DNA of 64,000 nt from Phallusia mammillata (lineage: Eukaryota; Chordata; Ascidiacea; Phlebobranchia; Ascidiidae). Below are positions 54,911-64,000 of the stretch, in pieces. The notes beneath the pieces are model-generated. The model did not search any database, was not told the DNA's origin, and saw only the letters and a program-made list of their open reading frames with translations. Each line of letters begins with the position of its first letter. Position 1 is the first letter of the stretch. Made by a program: the position numbers and the translations under genes. The stretch spans positions 1-64,000 of the forward strand of contig QLIY01000199.1 of assembly GCA_003260075.1 (NCBI GenBank), read 5' to 3'.

Positions 54911-54995
54911 GCAGAACTGAACTTAATAAGAATGGAGACAGTAAATTGTATATAATGCACGACATCGTCCCACGGTTATTGCTCCTTGACGCCCT

Positions 54996-57900
54996 CTAAC
55001 TGGTGTCCATTGTTTCCATGGCGACCAAAGAGGTGGACGAGCTTGAATCTTTCTGGATGTTTTCAAACATGGCGGACAGATCAGTGCTGGAACGTACCTG
55101 AGTGAAAATAAGTTTGGTTTAGAAACAAAATAACTTTTAATACAAAAACAAACTGTAATATAGTAATAAATACATTGCCAGTAATGGGATTCAGCCGGTT
55201 CGCACCGGTTCTATCGAGCTGTCTCACGAAATTTTATGAGATCAGCGAACCGATTAGCATTACCGGTTACTGTCAACAGACCTTTTAGTAACAGAACGGG
55301 CTGAAAAATATGACTTTTGTGATAGAACCGGCTGACAATAAATTTGAATCCCAACGCTGTACACCGCTATCTTTTTTGTATCTCAGCAACAAACGGCCTG
55401 TTGTTGAATAAATCCTTGTCAAAAAAAGTTTTCACTTATCAGTCCTGAATTTATTTGTATTTGTACAACTTTTTTATTTAGTTGGAATTAATTAGTGGAA
55501 TGTTTATTTTTCCTGCCAAATATGCTCACATTTTTAGTATCTTAGCAACAAAAAAGTAATTTTAAGTGATTAACATTTTCCAAATTTGTGTGAATACAGC
55601 GGTGGGATTCAGCTGGTTCACACCGGTTCTATAGAACCGTCTCACGAAATTTTGAGACCAGCGAACCGGTTAGCATTACTGGTTACTGTCAATGTATTTT
55701 TTGTTACCCCAAGTTTTGAGATCCAAGTAGCTCACGTGTTTTATGTGTCTTTTGTAATAGAACCAACTGACAAAACATTTGAATCCCACCAGGGGGGGGG
55801 GTACCCCAAGTTTTAAGATCCAAGTAGCTCACGTGTTTTATGTGACTTTTGTAATAGAACCAACTGACAAAACATTTGAATCCCACCACTGTGTGAGCCT
55901 ATCATAGTAGTGCACAATACTTTTTCATTTTTGTTAAATTTCTAGTCTGTTTAAAATTGTATCCTTTCTAAAAATCACAGTATGCCAGGCTTATTGAAGG
56001 CACCATACCAAATCAGCCGGTCACCAAGCATTCACCACCATACGGCAAGGTGTAGGCTAGAAAAATCGTATCAATGCCCAGCTATCAACTATTCCCTACA
56101 ACTAAAAACATCATACAGAATGAACCGGTCTAAAATTTTGTTAAGCATTGTGAGTTCTCAAAAGTCAAAAGCTACTAGAACCCTTTTTCTCATATATTAA
56201 AAAATGATGACCAGTGGGCCTTGAAATACCCTTTTTACAAATACTTTATTTTACCTGTGCCAAAAATTCACTCATAGCCGGAGATTTATCAGCTTCAGGT
56301 ATTGCCAACAAAGCATGGACAGCCCGCAACGCTGATCGCTTTAATTCATCTTGTTTTTCAAATTCCTGCTTTACTGAATCGGCTTTAACCTGCAAGATGG
56401 TAATATGTGATAAATAGCTTGCTATGTGATTAAACTTATTATAAAGGTATTGATACATAACAAGTTTTATATTGTTTGTCAAAATGCTTTTCATTTAGGC
56501 TTTTAGGAAAATGCTAAGATTCAAGCTTTTAAGAAAATGTCAGGGCATAAACACTTTACAGTTTAAAGTCTTTGGCAAATTTGAAATACAGACCAATCTG
56601 TCAAGTTTATAGAGCTCTTCTGGCAAATGTAATTTTATGCCGACGTTTCGATGTCCTATGCAGGTCGTCTTCATCAGGGTAAATAACTAAATGCGACTAG
56701 TACAGTGCACGATAAACAAAGAAAAAAAGAATTCCATGCAAGCACGTCACAGCGCAATGAAAACACCGTGCGATAACGAATGATTGGGCCTCTAGAGATA
56801 GAGGTGTTATTTACCCTGATGAAGACGACCTGTATAGGACGCCGAAACGTCGGAATAAAATTACATTTGCCAGAAGAGCTCTATAAACTTGATATTCTGC
56901 CTGGCAGCATAGCTTATATAAAGACCAATCTGGTTAATTTAATATTCTGTTTAATTGCATATCAATCATAAACATTGACAATCACTAGTTAGCACAATAT
57001 TTTACCTAATAGCATAATCCAGTTAATTGCATAAAAAAGCTTGGCAATTGGGTATGCAATTAAGCAAATATACAGTAACAGATTATTTATCACAATAAAG
57101 CGATTTTTATTTAAGGTGATTCAATTGTACCTTGACAGTGCATGTTGCTCTTAGTGGTTCGACCAGCTTGTCAACGTGCTGTAACACCGCTGTCGGACAT
57201 AAATGGGAAAGTCGCACCAACATAAGGAGGGGGGGGGGGTTAACATCTGCAGAATAACAAGTTTGCATTATTAAGAAAAACTAACTTTGTTTGTTGACAG
57301 TATTATTGAAAAGAAAAGAATAATATGTTAGAACTGCAGTACATGAAAACAATTGCCCTGGGGGGGGGGGGGTTCGACCAGCTTGTCAACGTGTTGTAAC
57401 ACCGCTGTCGGACATAAATGGGAAAGACGAACCAACATAAGGAAAGTTAACATCTGAGAATAACAAGTTTGCATTATTAAGAAAATTTTAAACTAACTTT
57501 GTTTGTTGACAGTTGTATTGGAAAGGAAAGAATAATATGTTCAAACCGCAGTACATGAAAACAATTGCCCTGGTTTATAAAACATTTATTACAAAGCATT
57601 GCACACAGATCTGTTTTTAAATTTTCTGAGAAATATAACAGCCGAAATAAATGAAAAAAGCTACATTCTTGATTTCTGGTGTTCAGCAAATGGTCATTTC
57701 ATTATTGTTTGTAATATACATCAATTGTTACATTAATTTGAGTCAGTTAAATTTAATTTCATATTAATGACATAGATTTGATATTCAACGATTACACGCA
57801 GTTTAAAACAAGGATAATGGTAATAGTGGGCTAACAATGAAATGATGCATTCAAAAATGCAAGACTTATATTAGCATGTCATAATAACACAGAGGGCACG

Positions 57901-60900
57901 GTCCAGTGCTACCAAAAGGTTTGGAACCTCACTAGAATAAAACTATCTTAGCTAGGAAACGTTCACCGACCTTGATATCATAGCTGTCTTTGAGTCCACA
58001 TTCAACGTAGTTAAGAAACTCAAATATATCAAGCTGAGTCACTGACGATTCCAACAGCGTGTACATGCATTCAAATGCTGCCTTCCTTACATCCAAACCA
58101 TCGTCTACTGTGTGTCGGAATGGACCCATCATCACCTCTCTGTGAAAGATGAGGTTTGTTTTAAGAAACTGCTAGTGTTTTATTGCTAAAAGTAGAAGCT
58201 TTTAACCAGCGGTAAAAGGTAAGTTTGATATGTCTTCAGAACCAATGTAAAAAAAACCTTAAGATCTAACACTTTCTTAAAGATGAAAAATTATTTACCT
58301 ATATTTTTTTAAGGTGTTTTGGGGGACCGAAACGTTCGGGGGGGGGGGAGCTGAGTAACTGATGACTCAAGCAATGTGTACATGCATTCGAACGCTGCCT
58401 TCCTTACATCCAAACCATCGTCGACTGTGTGTCGGAATGGACCCATCATCACCTCCCTGTATAAGATAGGATCTGGATGTTTTAGATTTGGAAGATATTC
58501 CTAGTGTTTTATTGTTAAAAGTAGAAGCTCTTAACAGGGTTCCCGCGCAATTTTCGTTTATAAATTCCATGACTTTTCCAAGGGGGGGGGGCTTTTCCAG
58601 GCCTCAAAAATACAAATTTAAATTCCATAACCTTTCCAGGTTTTCCATACCCGCGGGAACCCTGTCTTAACCAGCGGTAAAAGGTAAGTTTGATATGTCT
58701 TGAGAACCAATGTAAAAAAACCTTAAGGTCTAACACTTTCTTAAAGATGAAAAATTATTTACCTATATATGTTTGTATTGTTTAAACAGTTTCGTGCACA
58801 TATGCTAACAAAATACTGTTAATGTTGTCACTAACAAACAACTATTGAGAATTCGATTTTGCAATAGTTCTGTGGGGTTAGTTGGATAGGAATATTGCAG
58901 AGAAAATTTTAACAGGGTAAGGAAGCAACATATACAAAACAACATATAGGAAGTATGGTTTTGGTGACACGGGGGGGGGGCTTAACAAACAACTATCTAG
59001 AATTTGATTTTGCAATAGTTCTGTGGGATTAGTTGGATAGGAACATTGCAGAGAAAATTTTAAAAGGGTAAGCAAGCAACATATACAAAACAACATATAG
59101 GAAGTATGGTTTTGGTGACACTGTGTGTCTTGCAAAAAATGATTCAAATCAAGTAAAGATTGATTAGTAAAAAAAAACATTTCCATATTGATACATAAAA
59201 ATGTAAATGAGTAATTAATGAACTTATTAAACAGTATGTGCTTTGAGCAAATTCTTACATAAAACAATACATTTAAGCTATAATAGTAAGTATTGGATAC
59301 CTGTTATAACACAATTAAAAACTGCTTACCGGATTAATTCCTTGCGTATCTTTGTTTCACTATAAAGTTTTGGTAACACAACGGGGAGCAAATCTCGAAT
59401 TAGCATTGATTTATTGTGAGCAGCTGAGTTAAGAAGAGTGAGGGTTACACGACGAACGTTGATGTCAGAATCCTGCAAAAAAATTTGATTTTGATTTTAG
59501 TTGTTAAAAGTTTTAAAAATTCTGATAAGCTTTTTAAGCAATTGCCATCCAACATCTGAAACATGACAAAAGGGGGGGGGGGTTGATGTCAGAATCCTGC
59601 AAAAAAATTTGATTTGGATTTTAGTTGTTAAAAGTTTTAAAAATTCCGATAAGCTTTTTAAGCAATTGCCATCCAACATCTGAAACATGACAAAACCAAA
59701 CATTGTAATCTTTTAGACAGATTTTATTAATTTGAAACACAGAGTAGCATTCGTATTAATGTTAACACACTTTTAAGATTAGTTTGTAAACAAACCGACT
59801 CTGCTACACTATCTTCATAGAGCATAAATTCATAACTAGGTTCAGCCCTTAAGCATCCATGCAGACCAGCAAACACGACACACTCATGTATAAATCATAG
59901 TATGCCAGGCCCATTGAAGGCGTCATACCAAATCAGCAGGTCACCAAGCATTCACCACCACATAGCGAAGTGTAGGCTAGAAAAATCTAGCCTGCGGTGG
60001 GATCCGAACCCAATACAGGAGTCTTTCTGGGACTCTGGCGCTCTCCCAACTGAGCTACACTTTCTTTATGCAAATATTTTGTTGATTTTTTTTACAAACC
60101 TCAAGTAAAGAAAGAAAATCTCCGAAACAATCTCGCAACAAGGGGTCGATAGAGAGTGGTTGGTCGGCAATCGTGAATTTGACGGCTGTAACCACTGTGG
60201 AGCGCACAAGAGCAGAGTCGCTTGAGAGAAACGAACGAAGTTTTGGAAGCAAACGTTCCGGATGAATCAATGTGAGTTTACCGAGACATTCCGCAACCAC
60301 ATTTCTTGTTCCTTACACAAAAAATATTAAAAGTTTATTAATTTCTAGAATCTATTTTCAAATCTTCTATTTTTAGGACTAAAGTACAATTAACGTTGTT
60401 AAACTGGATTCGGTTAATCTGAATCTACGAATAACATACTTAGAAGGTACCATCAAATAATGTTTCATTGAAATGTATACATTTTTTATAGTTATAAACT
60501 AAATTTGTTTCAACAGGCATCAGTGGCATATATAAATGACATTCAATTCAATTTTTTAATTTTAGGCTAAAGCATTTTTTGCATTATTTTAAACATAATA
60601 CATAACACAATTTTTTTTAGCTTAAATGTATACCTTCTTCTGCACTTTCAGAAAATCGGAAAAGCAAGTCCCAAATATTTCCCATGTAGCTCTCCAGTGC
60701 TGCTGGTGGTGAAAATGTGATGGTTTCTTTTAATGAATGAAGTAGCAAATACTGCATTTTCGACTGTAAAAAAGTTTTAATTTTCATAAAATGCTTTTTA
60801 AAATGAGTTAACAAGTAACATTACCTGTTGGTGGATTTGTTTTAGCATTCCTGGCAAATAATGTCTTAAGTTTCCGATACAAATTCTGCCGAGAGAGGGG

Positions 60901-63900
60901 GGGGGGGGTAAGGCCTTAACTAACGTACTTTCACGTACTTAGAAGGCACCATCAAATAATGTTTCATAGAAATGTATTAATTTTTATAGTTATATTATAA
61001 CTAAATCTGTTTCAACAGGCATCAGTGGCATATATAAATGACATTCAATTCAATCATTTAATTTTAGGATATTTTTTTGCACTATTTTAAACATAATACA
61101 TAACACAATTTTTTATAGCTTAAATGCATACCTTCTTCTGCACTTTCAGAAAATCGGAAAAGCAAGTCCCAAATATTTCCCATGTAGCTCTCTAGTGCTG
61201 TTGGTGGCGAAAATGTGATGGTTTCTTTTAACGAATGAAGAAGCAGATACTGCATTTTTGACTGACAAAAAAGTTTTAATTCATATTAAAAGCTTTTTAA
61301 AATGAGTAAATAAGTAACATTACCTGTTGGTGAATTTGTTTAAGCATTCCTGGCAAATAATGTCTTAAGTTTCCGATACAGATTCTGCCGAGAGAAAAGG
61401 ACGCCGCAAACTTTACTTCCTCATTCGAAGCACTGAAGGCACTCATTACAACCTGAAAGACATTTGTAATATTTTTTATTCAATTTTGAAATGGGGTCTT
61501 AGTAACCTAAAGAATATCTGCACCACATTTTCAATTCATTTGGTATTTTTTTGACTACAGCAAACCTTGGTTAATCCGGATCTTTGCCTAATTCGGACAA
61601 AACTCAAGGTACAAATGGTTAAATGTGATTAGGCTTGAACTAATCGACATCGGTTAGACCGGTTCTTTGCCTAATCCAGACAAATTATTTGGTCCAATTG
61701 TGTCCCCATTACCCGAGGTTACTGCATTTTGCCAAAAGATTTTGCCCGTTCGAAGATAAAAAAACTTCGGCATGTATAAAACAGAAAACATACATTGATA
61801 TTAAAAGCTCTTTAAGAATTATAAACAATTTATATTTTCCACATAAACACAATGGGTTTAAAACAGTTTCAAAAGTACAAGAAACTCACACTGTCAAGAT
61901 CTTTGTATGAACTGAGGTCGACGTTTTGACCGATTTCGCCGAGTGCCAGCAACACAAAAGTTCGGATGCTTTCTGTGGATTTCAGGTTGCCAACGTCCAT
62001 CATAAACTGCTTGACGATCATTTCACATTCAGAGGGGCATGCTACCACTAATGTAGCAATGCATTTGGCTGAAAAAAAGTGATAAGGATTGCTAACATTG
62101 TCTTGTTTTCATACTACCGTATTTTACGGACCAAAAGGCGCAACTTAAATCCTTTTTTTCCTCATAAGGGGGGGGGGTGGTTGCCAACGTCCATCATAAA
62201 CTGCTTGACAATCATTTCACATTCAGAGGGGCATGCTACCACTAATGTAGCAATGCACTTGGCTGAAAAAAAGTGATAAGGATTGCTAAAATTGTCTTGT
62301 TTTCATACTAAGTATCTTTAAAGTACACAGAATTAAACTCAAATTTTCAGTCATAAGGTAGTGGCACTAGATTGACACCAGCAAATGCTCTACTTGAGGT
62401 TTTTAGGAGAAAGAATCTATGAGTTCATTAACAACAAATGTATGTGTGGGGGGGGGGTTAAGCATATTTGAAGTACACAGAATTAAACTCAAATTTTCAG
62501 TAATAATGTAGTGGCATTAGATTGGCACCAGCAAATGCTCTACTTCGGTAAAGGTTTTTTAGGAGAAAGAATCTATGAGTTCATTAACAACAAATGTATG
62601 TGTAATCGGTGCACTTTTAAAACCAATCTCACTTTACCAGTATTAAAAAAAAACTTTCACACAACCTATTCTAAGTTTTCGGGCCTTTATTTGGAAAATA
62701 CAGTTATGCTTAATTGCATACCAATTTGCAGACATTTTTCATGAAATTAAACAGTGACTAGTAACAAAGTGAAAGCTCATGATTTACAATATTCAAGCAT
62801 TAAAACTGAAATTACAATCCATCAGAGATTCATTTTACAGGAATCAACAAGTAATGTTGTACTTGAACTTTTATCTCATCTGTGTTAAAACCTACTCGAG
62901 ATAGCCACAAAGAACTAGATTTGATTAATTAACAGCCCCAGAACACATCTGTTTAACAAAAATCATCCCCAATTATATTTTGCTTGTCAGAAACACTCTA
63001 ATTTTTTCACCTGTGGAGTGGAAGGCTTGTTTGTGCAATGTTGTTGTGGTCGAGGTTGAACCTTGTGGGGAAGAGACCTTTTGTTTTGTTGATCGTTGGG
63101 GGTAAATGGGTTCGATAAGTGATCGCAAAACGTCACGGAATGACACAGCGGAGTCGTCACCCTGCTTACGACGGGCGTCACTTGTCGTAACCAACACATG
63201 GAAGAAATGAAGAACAGCACTCAGTGCTCCACCTGGTGGACAAGAAAAGTAAATTACAAAAACAAACACTTTTTAGCGTGGCCCATAAGCATGGGTTCTT
63301 AAGTCTTGCAACCAATATGACATGAAAGCAAATTATTAAGTTTATTTTTTTGTCTTGTAAAAATAGAAAATAGAGTATTACTTAATATTTAATGGTAACT
63401 TATACCTTCACTGGGATATTAATCATAGTAAGCCAGGCCTACTAAGGCGTCATATCGAATCAGCTGGTCACCAAGCATTAGGCTAGAAATATCTAGCCTG
63501 TGGTGGGATTCAAACCCATGACAGGAGCTTTTCCGGGACTCGTGCTCTACCAACTGAGCTACACAGGCTCAGTGGTGAACCTACCGAAAGCACCATTGCC
63601 TGCCTTGTATGCTGCACATGTCAGCTTCGTAGTAGAGGATCACCAGTTTGACCATTTTTGTTGTGTTACAAACAAACAATAGCAGATACATTGTGTGTTG
63701 TAACTCTTTTATATACCTTGCAAAAGAGGTGATCTCACAATGAAATAAACATTGGGAAGAATATCGTTAAGTAATCCCTTAATCCCGACAGCAATGGGCT
63801 GTTGAATCATGAGCGACGTGAGTTGCATCGCAAGTTGTGTAATGTGTAAATCCGAGTCGCTTATCAATTGTGGAATCTCATCCATTACTGACTTCATCAT

Positions 63901-63916
63901 GTCACTTGTGATGTCA
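54996..63916 (-). CDS. CAND1: Cullin-associated NEDD8-dissociated protein 1, C-terminal half (partial)
   Basis: HEAT-repeat protein that binds unneddylated cullin-RBX1 and exchanges SCF substrate receptors. Eleven exons: 63916-63717, 63232-63011, 62068-61890, 61452-61324, 61261-61132, 60311-60100, 59472-59330, 58139-57971, about 57247-57131, 56389-56255, 55097-54996. They encode about the last 575 residues (human 1230 total). Recognisable blocks: [132 protein letters not shown] and the tail ending SMETMDTS-like. Exon 2 here contains a Ser/Thr/Gln-rich stretch ([18 protein letters not shown]) longer than in human. A G run splits the ninth exon. The N-terminus lies beyond 64000. CAND2 is less likely. 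Confidence 0.94.
55179..55359. mobile_element. GGTGGGATTCA-family MITE
   Basis: CAGTAATGGGATTCAGCC to GAATCCCAACGCTG, flanked by TACATTGC / TACACCGC. In the last CAND1 intron. Confidence 0.75.
55597..55891. mobile_element. GGTGGGATTCA-family MITE, internally repeated at a join
   Basis: CAGCGGTGGGATTCAGC to AATCCCACCACTG. A G run at ~55792-55801 is followed by a repeat of the preceding ~90 bp. Flanks share TGTGA. Confidence 0.75.
56596..56902. mobile_element. Foldback element with two hammerhead-like cores
   Basis: The left arm (about 56605-56695: 'caagtttatagagctcttct' ... 'cttcatcagggtaaataa') is the inverse of the right arm (about 56808-56898: 'ttatttaccctgatgaagac' ... 'agaagagctctataaacttg'). 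Each arm contains CCTGATGAAGACGACCTG ... GCCGAAACGTCGG. Single and diverged copies are at 47218-47405 and about 43079-43135. In CAND1, between exons 56389-56255 and 57247-57131. Confidence 0.7.
57131..57453 (-). repeat. CAND1 ninth listed exon present as two overlapping alleles
   Basis: 57247-57131 contains a G run (57228-57239) where the other copy (57453-57374) reads 'ggaaagttaac'. The second copy ends at another G run (57361-57373). Together they give [20 protein letters not shown] and [16 protein letters not shown] without a gap. Neither copy alone is a complete exon. Confidence 0.75.
58349..58456 (-). pseudogene. Truncated second copy of a CAND1 exon
   Basis: Repeats part of the exon at 58139-57971 ([20 protein letters not shown]) after a G run at ~58337, with synonymous differences. 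Interpreted as the other allele. Confidence 0.7.
58535..58664. mobile_element. hAT-like MITE (CAGGGTTCCCGCG ends)
   Basis: CAGGGTTCCCGCGCAATTT at the left and ACCCGCGGGAACCCTG at the right. An internal G run (~58580-58590) replaces part of the element. Flanks share TCTTAA. Confidence 0.75.
58755..59329. other. CAND1 intron with a duplicated block
   Basis: About 58840-58970 repeats as 58981-59120 on either side of a G run at ~58972. No coding sequence. Confidence 0.55.
59840..60062 (-). repeat. Full-length tRNA-derived SINE
   Basis: The reverse strand starts with a tRNA-like head (TGTAGCTCAGTTGGGAGAGC as A box, GGGTTCGGATCCC as B box), then the body 'ggtgaccngctgattnggtatgacgcc', and ends with the SINE body shared with 3600-3745. 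The best copy for defining the family; it sits directly upstream of a CAND1 exon's donor side. Confidence 0.75.
60634..60908 (-). pseudogene. Second copies of two CAND1 exons
   Basis: 60763-60634 repeats the exon 61261-61132 ([19 protein letters not shown] for T next), and ~60895-60826 repeats the end of the exon 61452-61324 before a G run at 60896-60908. Both have intact donor sites. Allelic duplication at a join is the simplest reading. Confidence 0.75.
61558..61725. mobile_element. Pogo-like MITE
   Basis: CAGCAAACCTTGGTTAATCC at the left and CCCGAGGTTACTG at the right, with internal 'gcctaattcggacaaaac'. Related to the elements at 54171-54910. In a CAND1 intron. Confidence 0.65.
62160..63010. 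other. CAND1 intron with partial exon copy and duplicated blocks
   Basis: 62178-62266 repeats the 5' part of the exon 62068-61890 after a G run. About 62320-62448 repeats as 62460-62605 around the run at 62449. No further coding sequence. Confidence 0.6.
63420..63575 (-). repeat. tRNA-derived SINE, 5' part
   Basis: Reverse strand: GCCTGTGTAGCTCAGTTGG, GTAGAGCACGAG, then GGGTTTGAATCCC and CACAGGC. The acceptor-stem ends pair (GCCTGTG / CACAGGC), so the head is close to its tRNA ancestor, but it continues into the SINE body ('ggtgaccagctgattcg'), so it is not called a tRNA gene. Confidence 0.7.
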
Positions 63917-64000
63917 CTGTGATAAAAGAAATTTGTTGTTTATTTATCGTAAAGAAATGCAAAAATATGGACACAGTCATTTTGTAGATTTTTGACTGCA

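Larger units (their letters stand above)
52977..54995. other. Intergenic region between HCCS and CAND1
   Basis: Holds the HCCS upstream region, one MITE (53184-53336), a pogo-like element assembled two to three times (54171-54910) and otherwise AT-rich DNA. No gene recognised. Confidence 0.45.

Noticed and set aside
63500-63575. Functional tRNA gene (minus strand)
   Set aside because: A and B boxes and a paired acceptor stem exist, but the sequence continues into a SINE body repeated at 59840-60062. No well-formed anticodon arm was found.

Overview
The window looks like nuclear DNA from a sea squirt of the genus Ciona. It is AT-rich, its genes are made of short exons with canonical animal splice sites, and it is full of small non-autonomous transposons. 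Positions 18696-18711 hold the 16-nt Ciona spliced leader (ATTCTATTTGAATAAG, recalled from the literature). The assembly is imperfect. About 40 runs of roughly 9-13 Gs, four longer G runs (24-82), one C run and a few Ns sit where near-identical copies restart. These are most likely unresolved haplotype or contig joins, so many 'duplications' here are probably alleles.

Layout. (1) 1-15.4 kb: an array of small, apparently single-exon genes (~100-115 aa) in three related subfamilies (A, B, C), none of which I recognise, with relics, shared flanking modules and a displaced copy of NAGPA exon 8. (2) 15.4-26.4 kb, minus: a complete 12-exon gene for the mannose-6-phosphate uncovering enzyme (NAGPA), interrupted by a large palindrome. 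At the centre of the palindrome lies a retro-element copy carrying the spliced leader. (3) 27.0-28.4 kb, plus: a small two-TM protein with a mitochondrial-like N-terminus, head-to-head with NAGPA. (4) 29.2-31.7 kb, minus: SRSF10-like splicing factor with a U12-type AT-AC intron. (5) 33.1-37.4 kb, minus: histone stem-loop-binding protein (SLBP). (6) 38.0-41.7 kb, plus: TSEN2, catalytic subunit of tRNA-splicing endonuclease, head-to-head with SLBP. (7) 42.6-45.0 kb, minus: mitochondrial ribosomal protein mL52. (8) 46.6-47.5 kb, plus: complex I subunit NDUFB7. (9) 48.4-53.0 kb, minus: holocytochrome c synthase (HCCS). (10) 55.0-63.9 kb, minus: the C-terminal half of the cullin regulator CAND1; its 5' part lies beyond the window.

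Exon coordinates were deduced by reading splice sites and keeping phase. For NAGPA, SRSF10, SLBP, MRPL52, NDUFB7, HCCS and the small two-TM gene the exon lengths sum to an exact multiple of three. Functionally the genes are unrelated housekeeping genes, though three neighbours serve mitochondrial respiration or translation and three others RNA processing. Several adjacent genes share head-to-head upstream regions. Introns and intergenic DNA carry many hAT-like MITEs, several with clear 8-bp target-site duplications, tRNA-derived SINEs, pogo-like ends and foldback elements with hammerhead-like cores.
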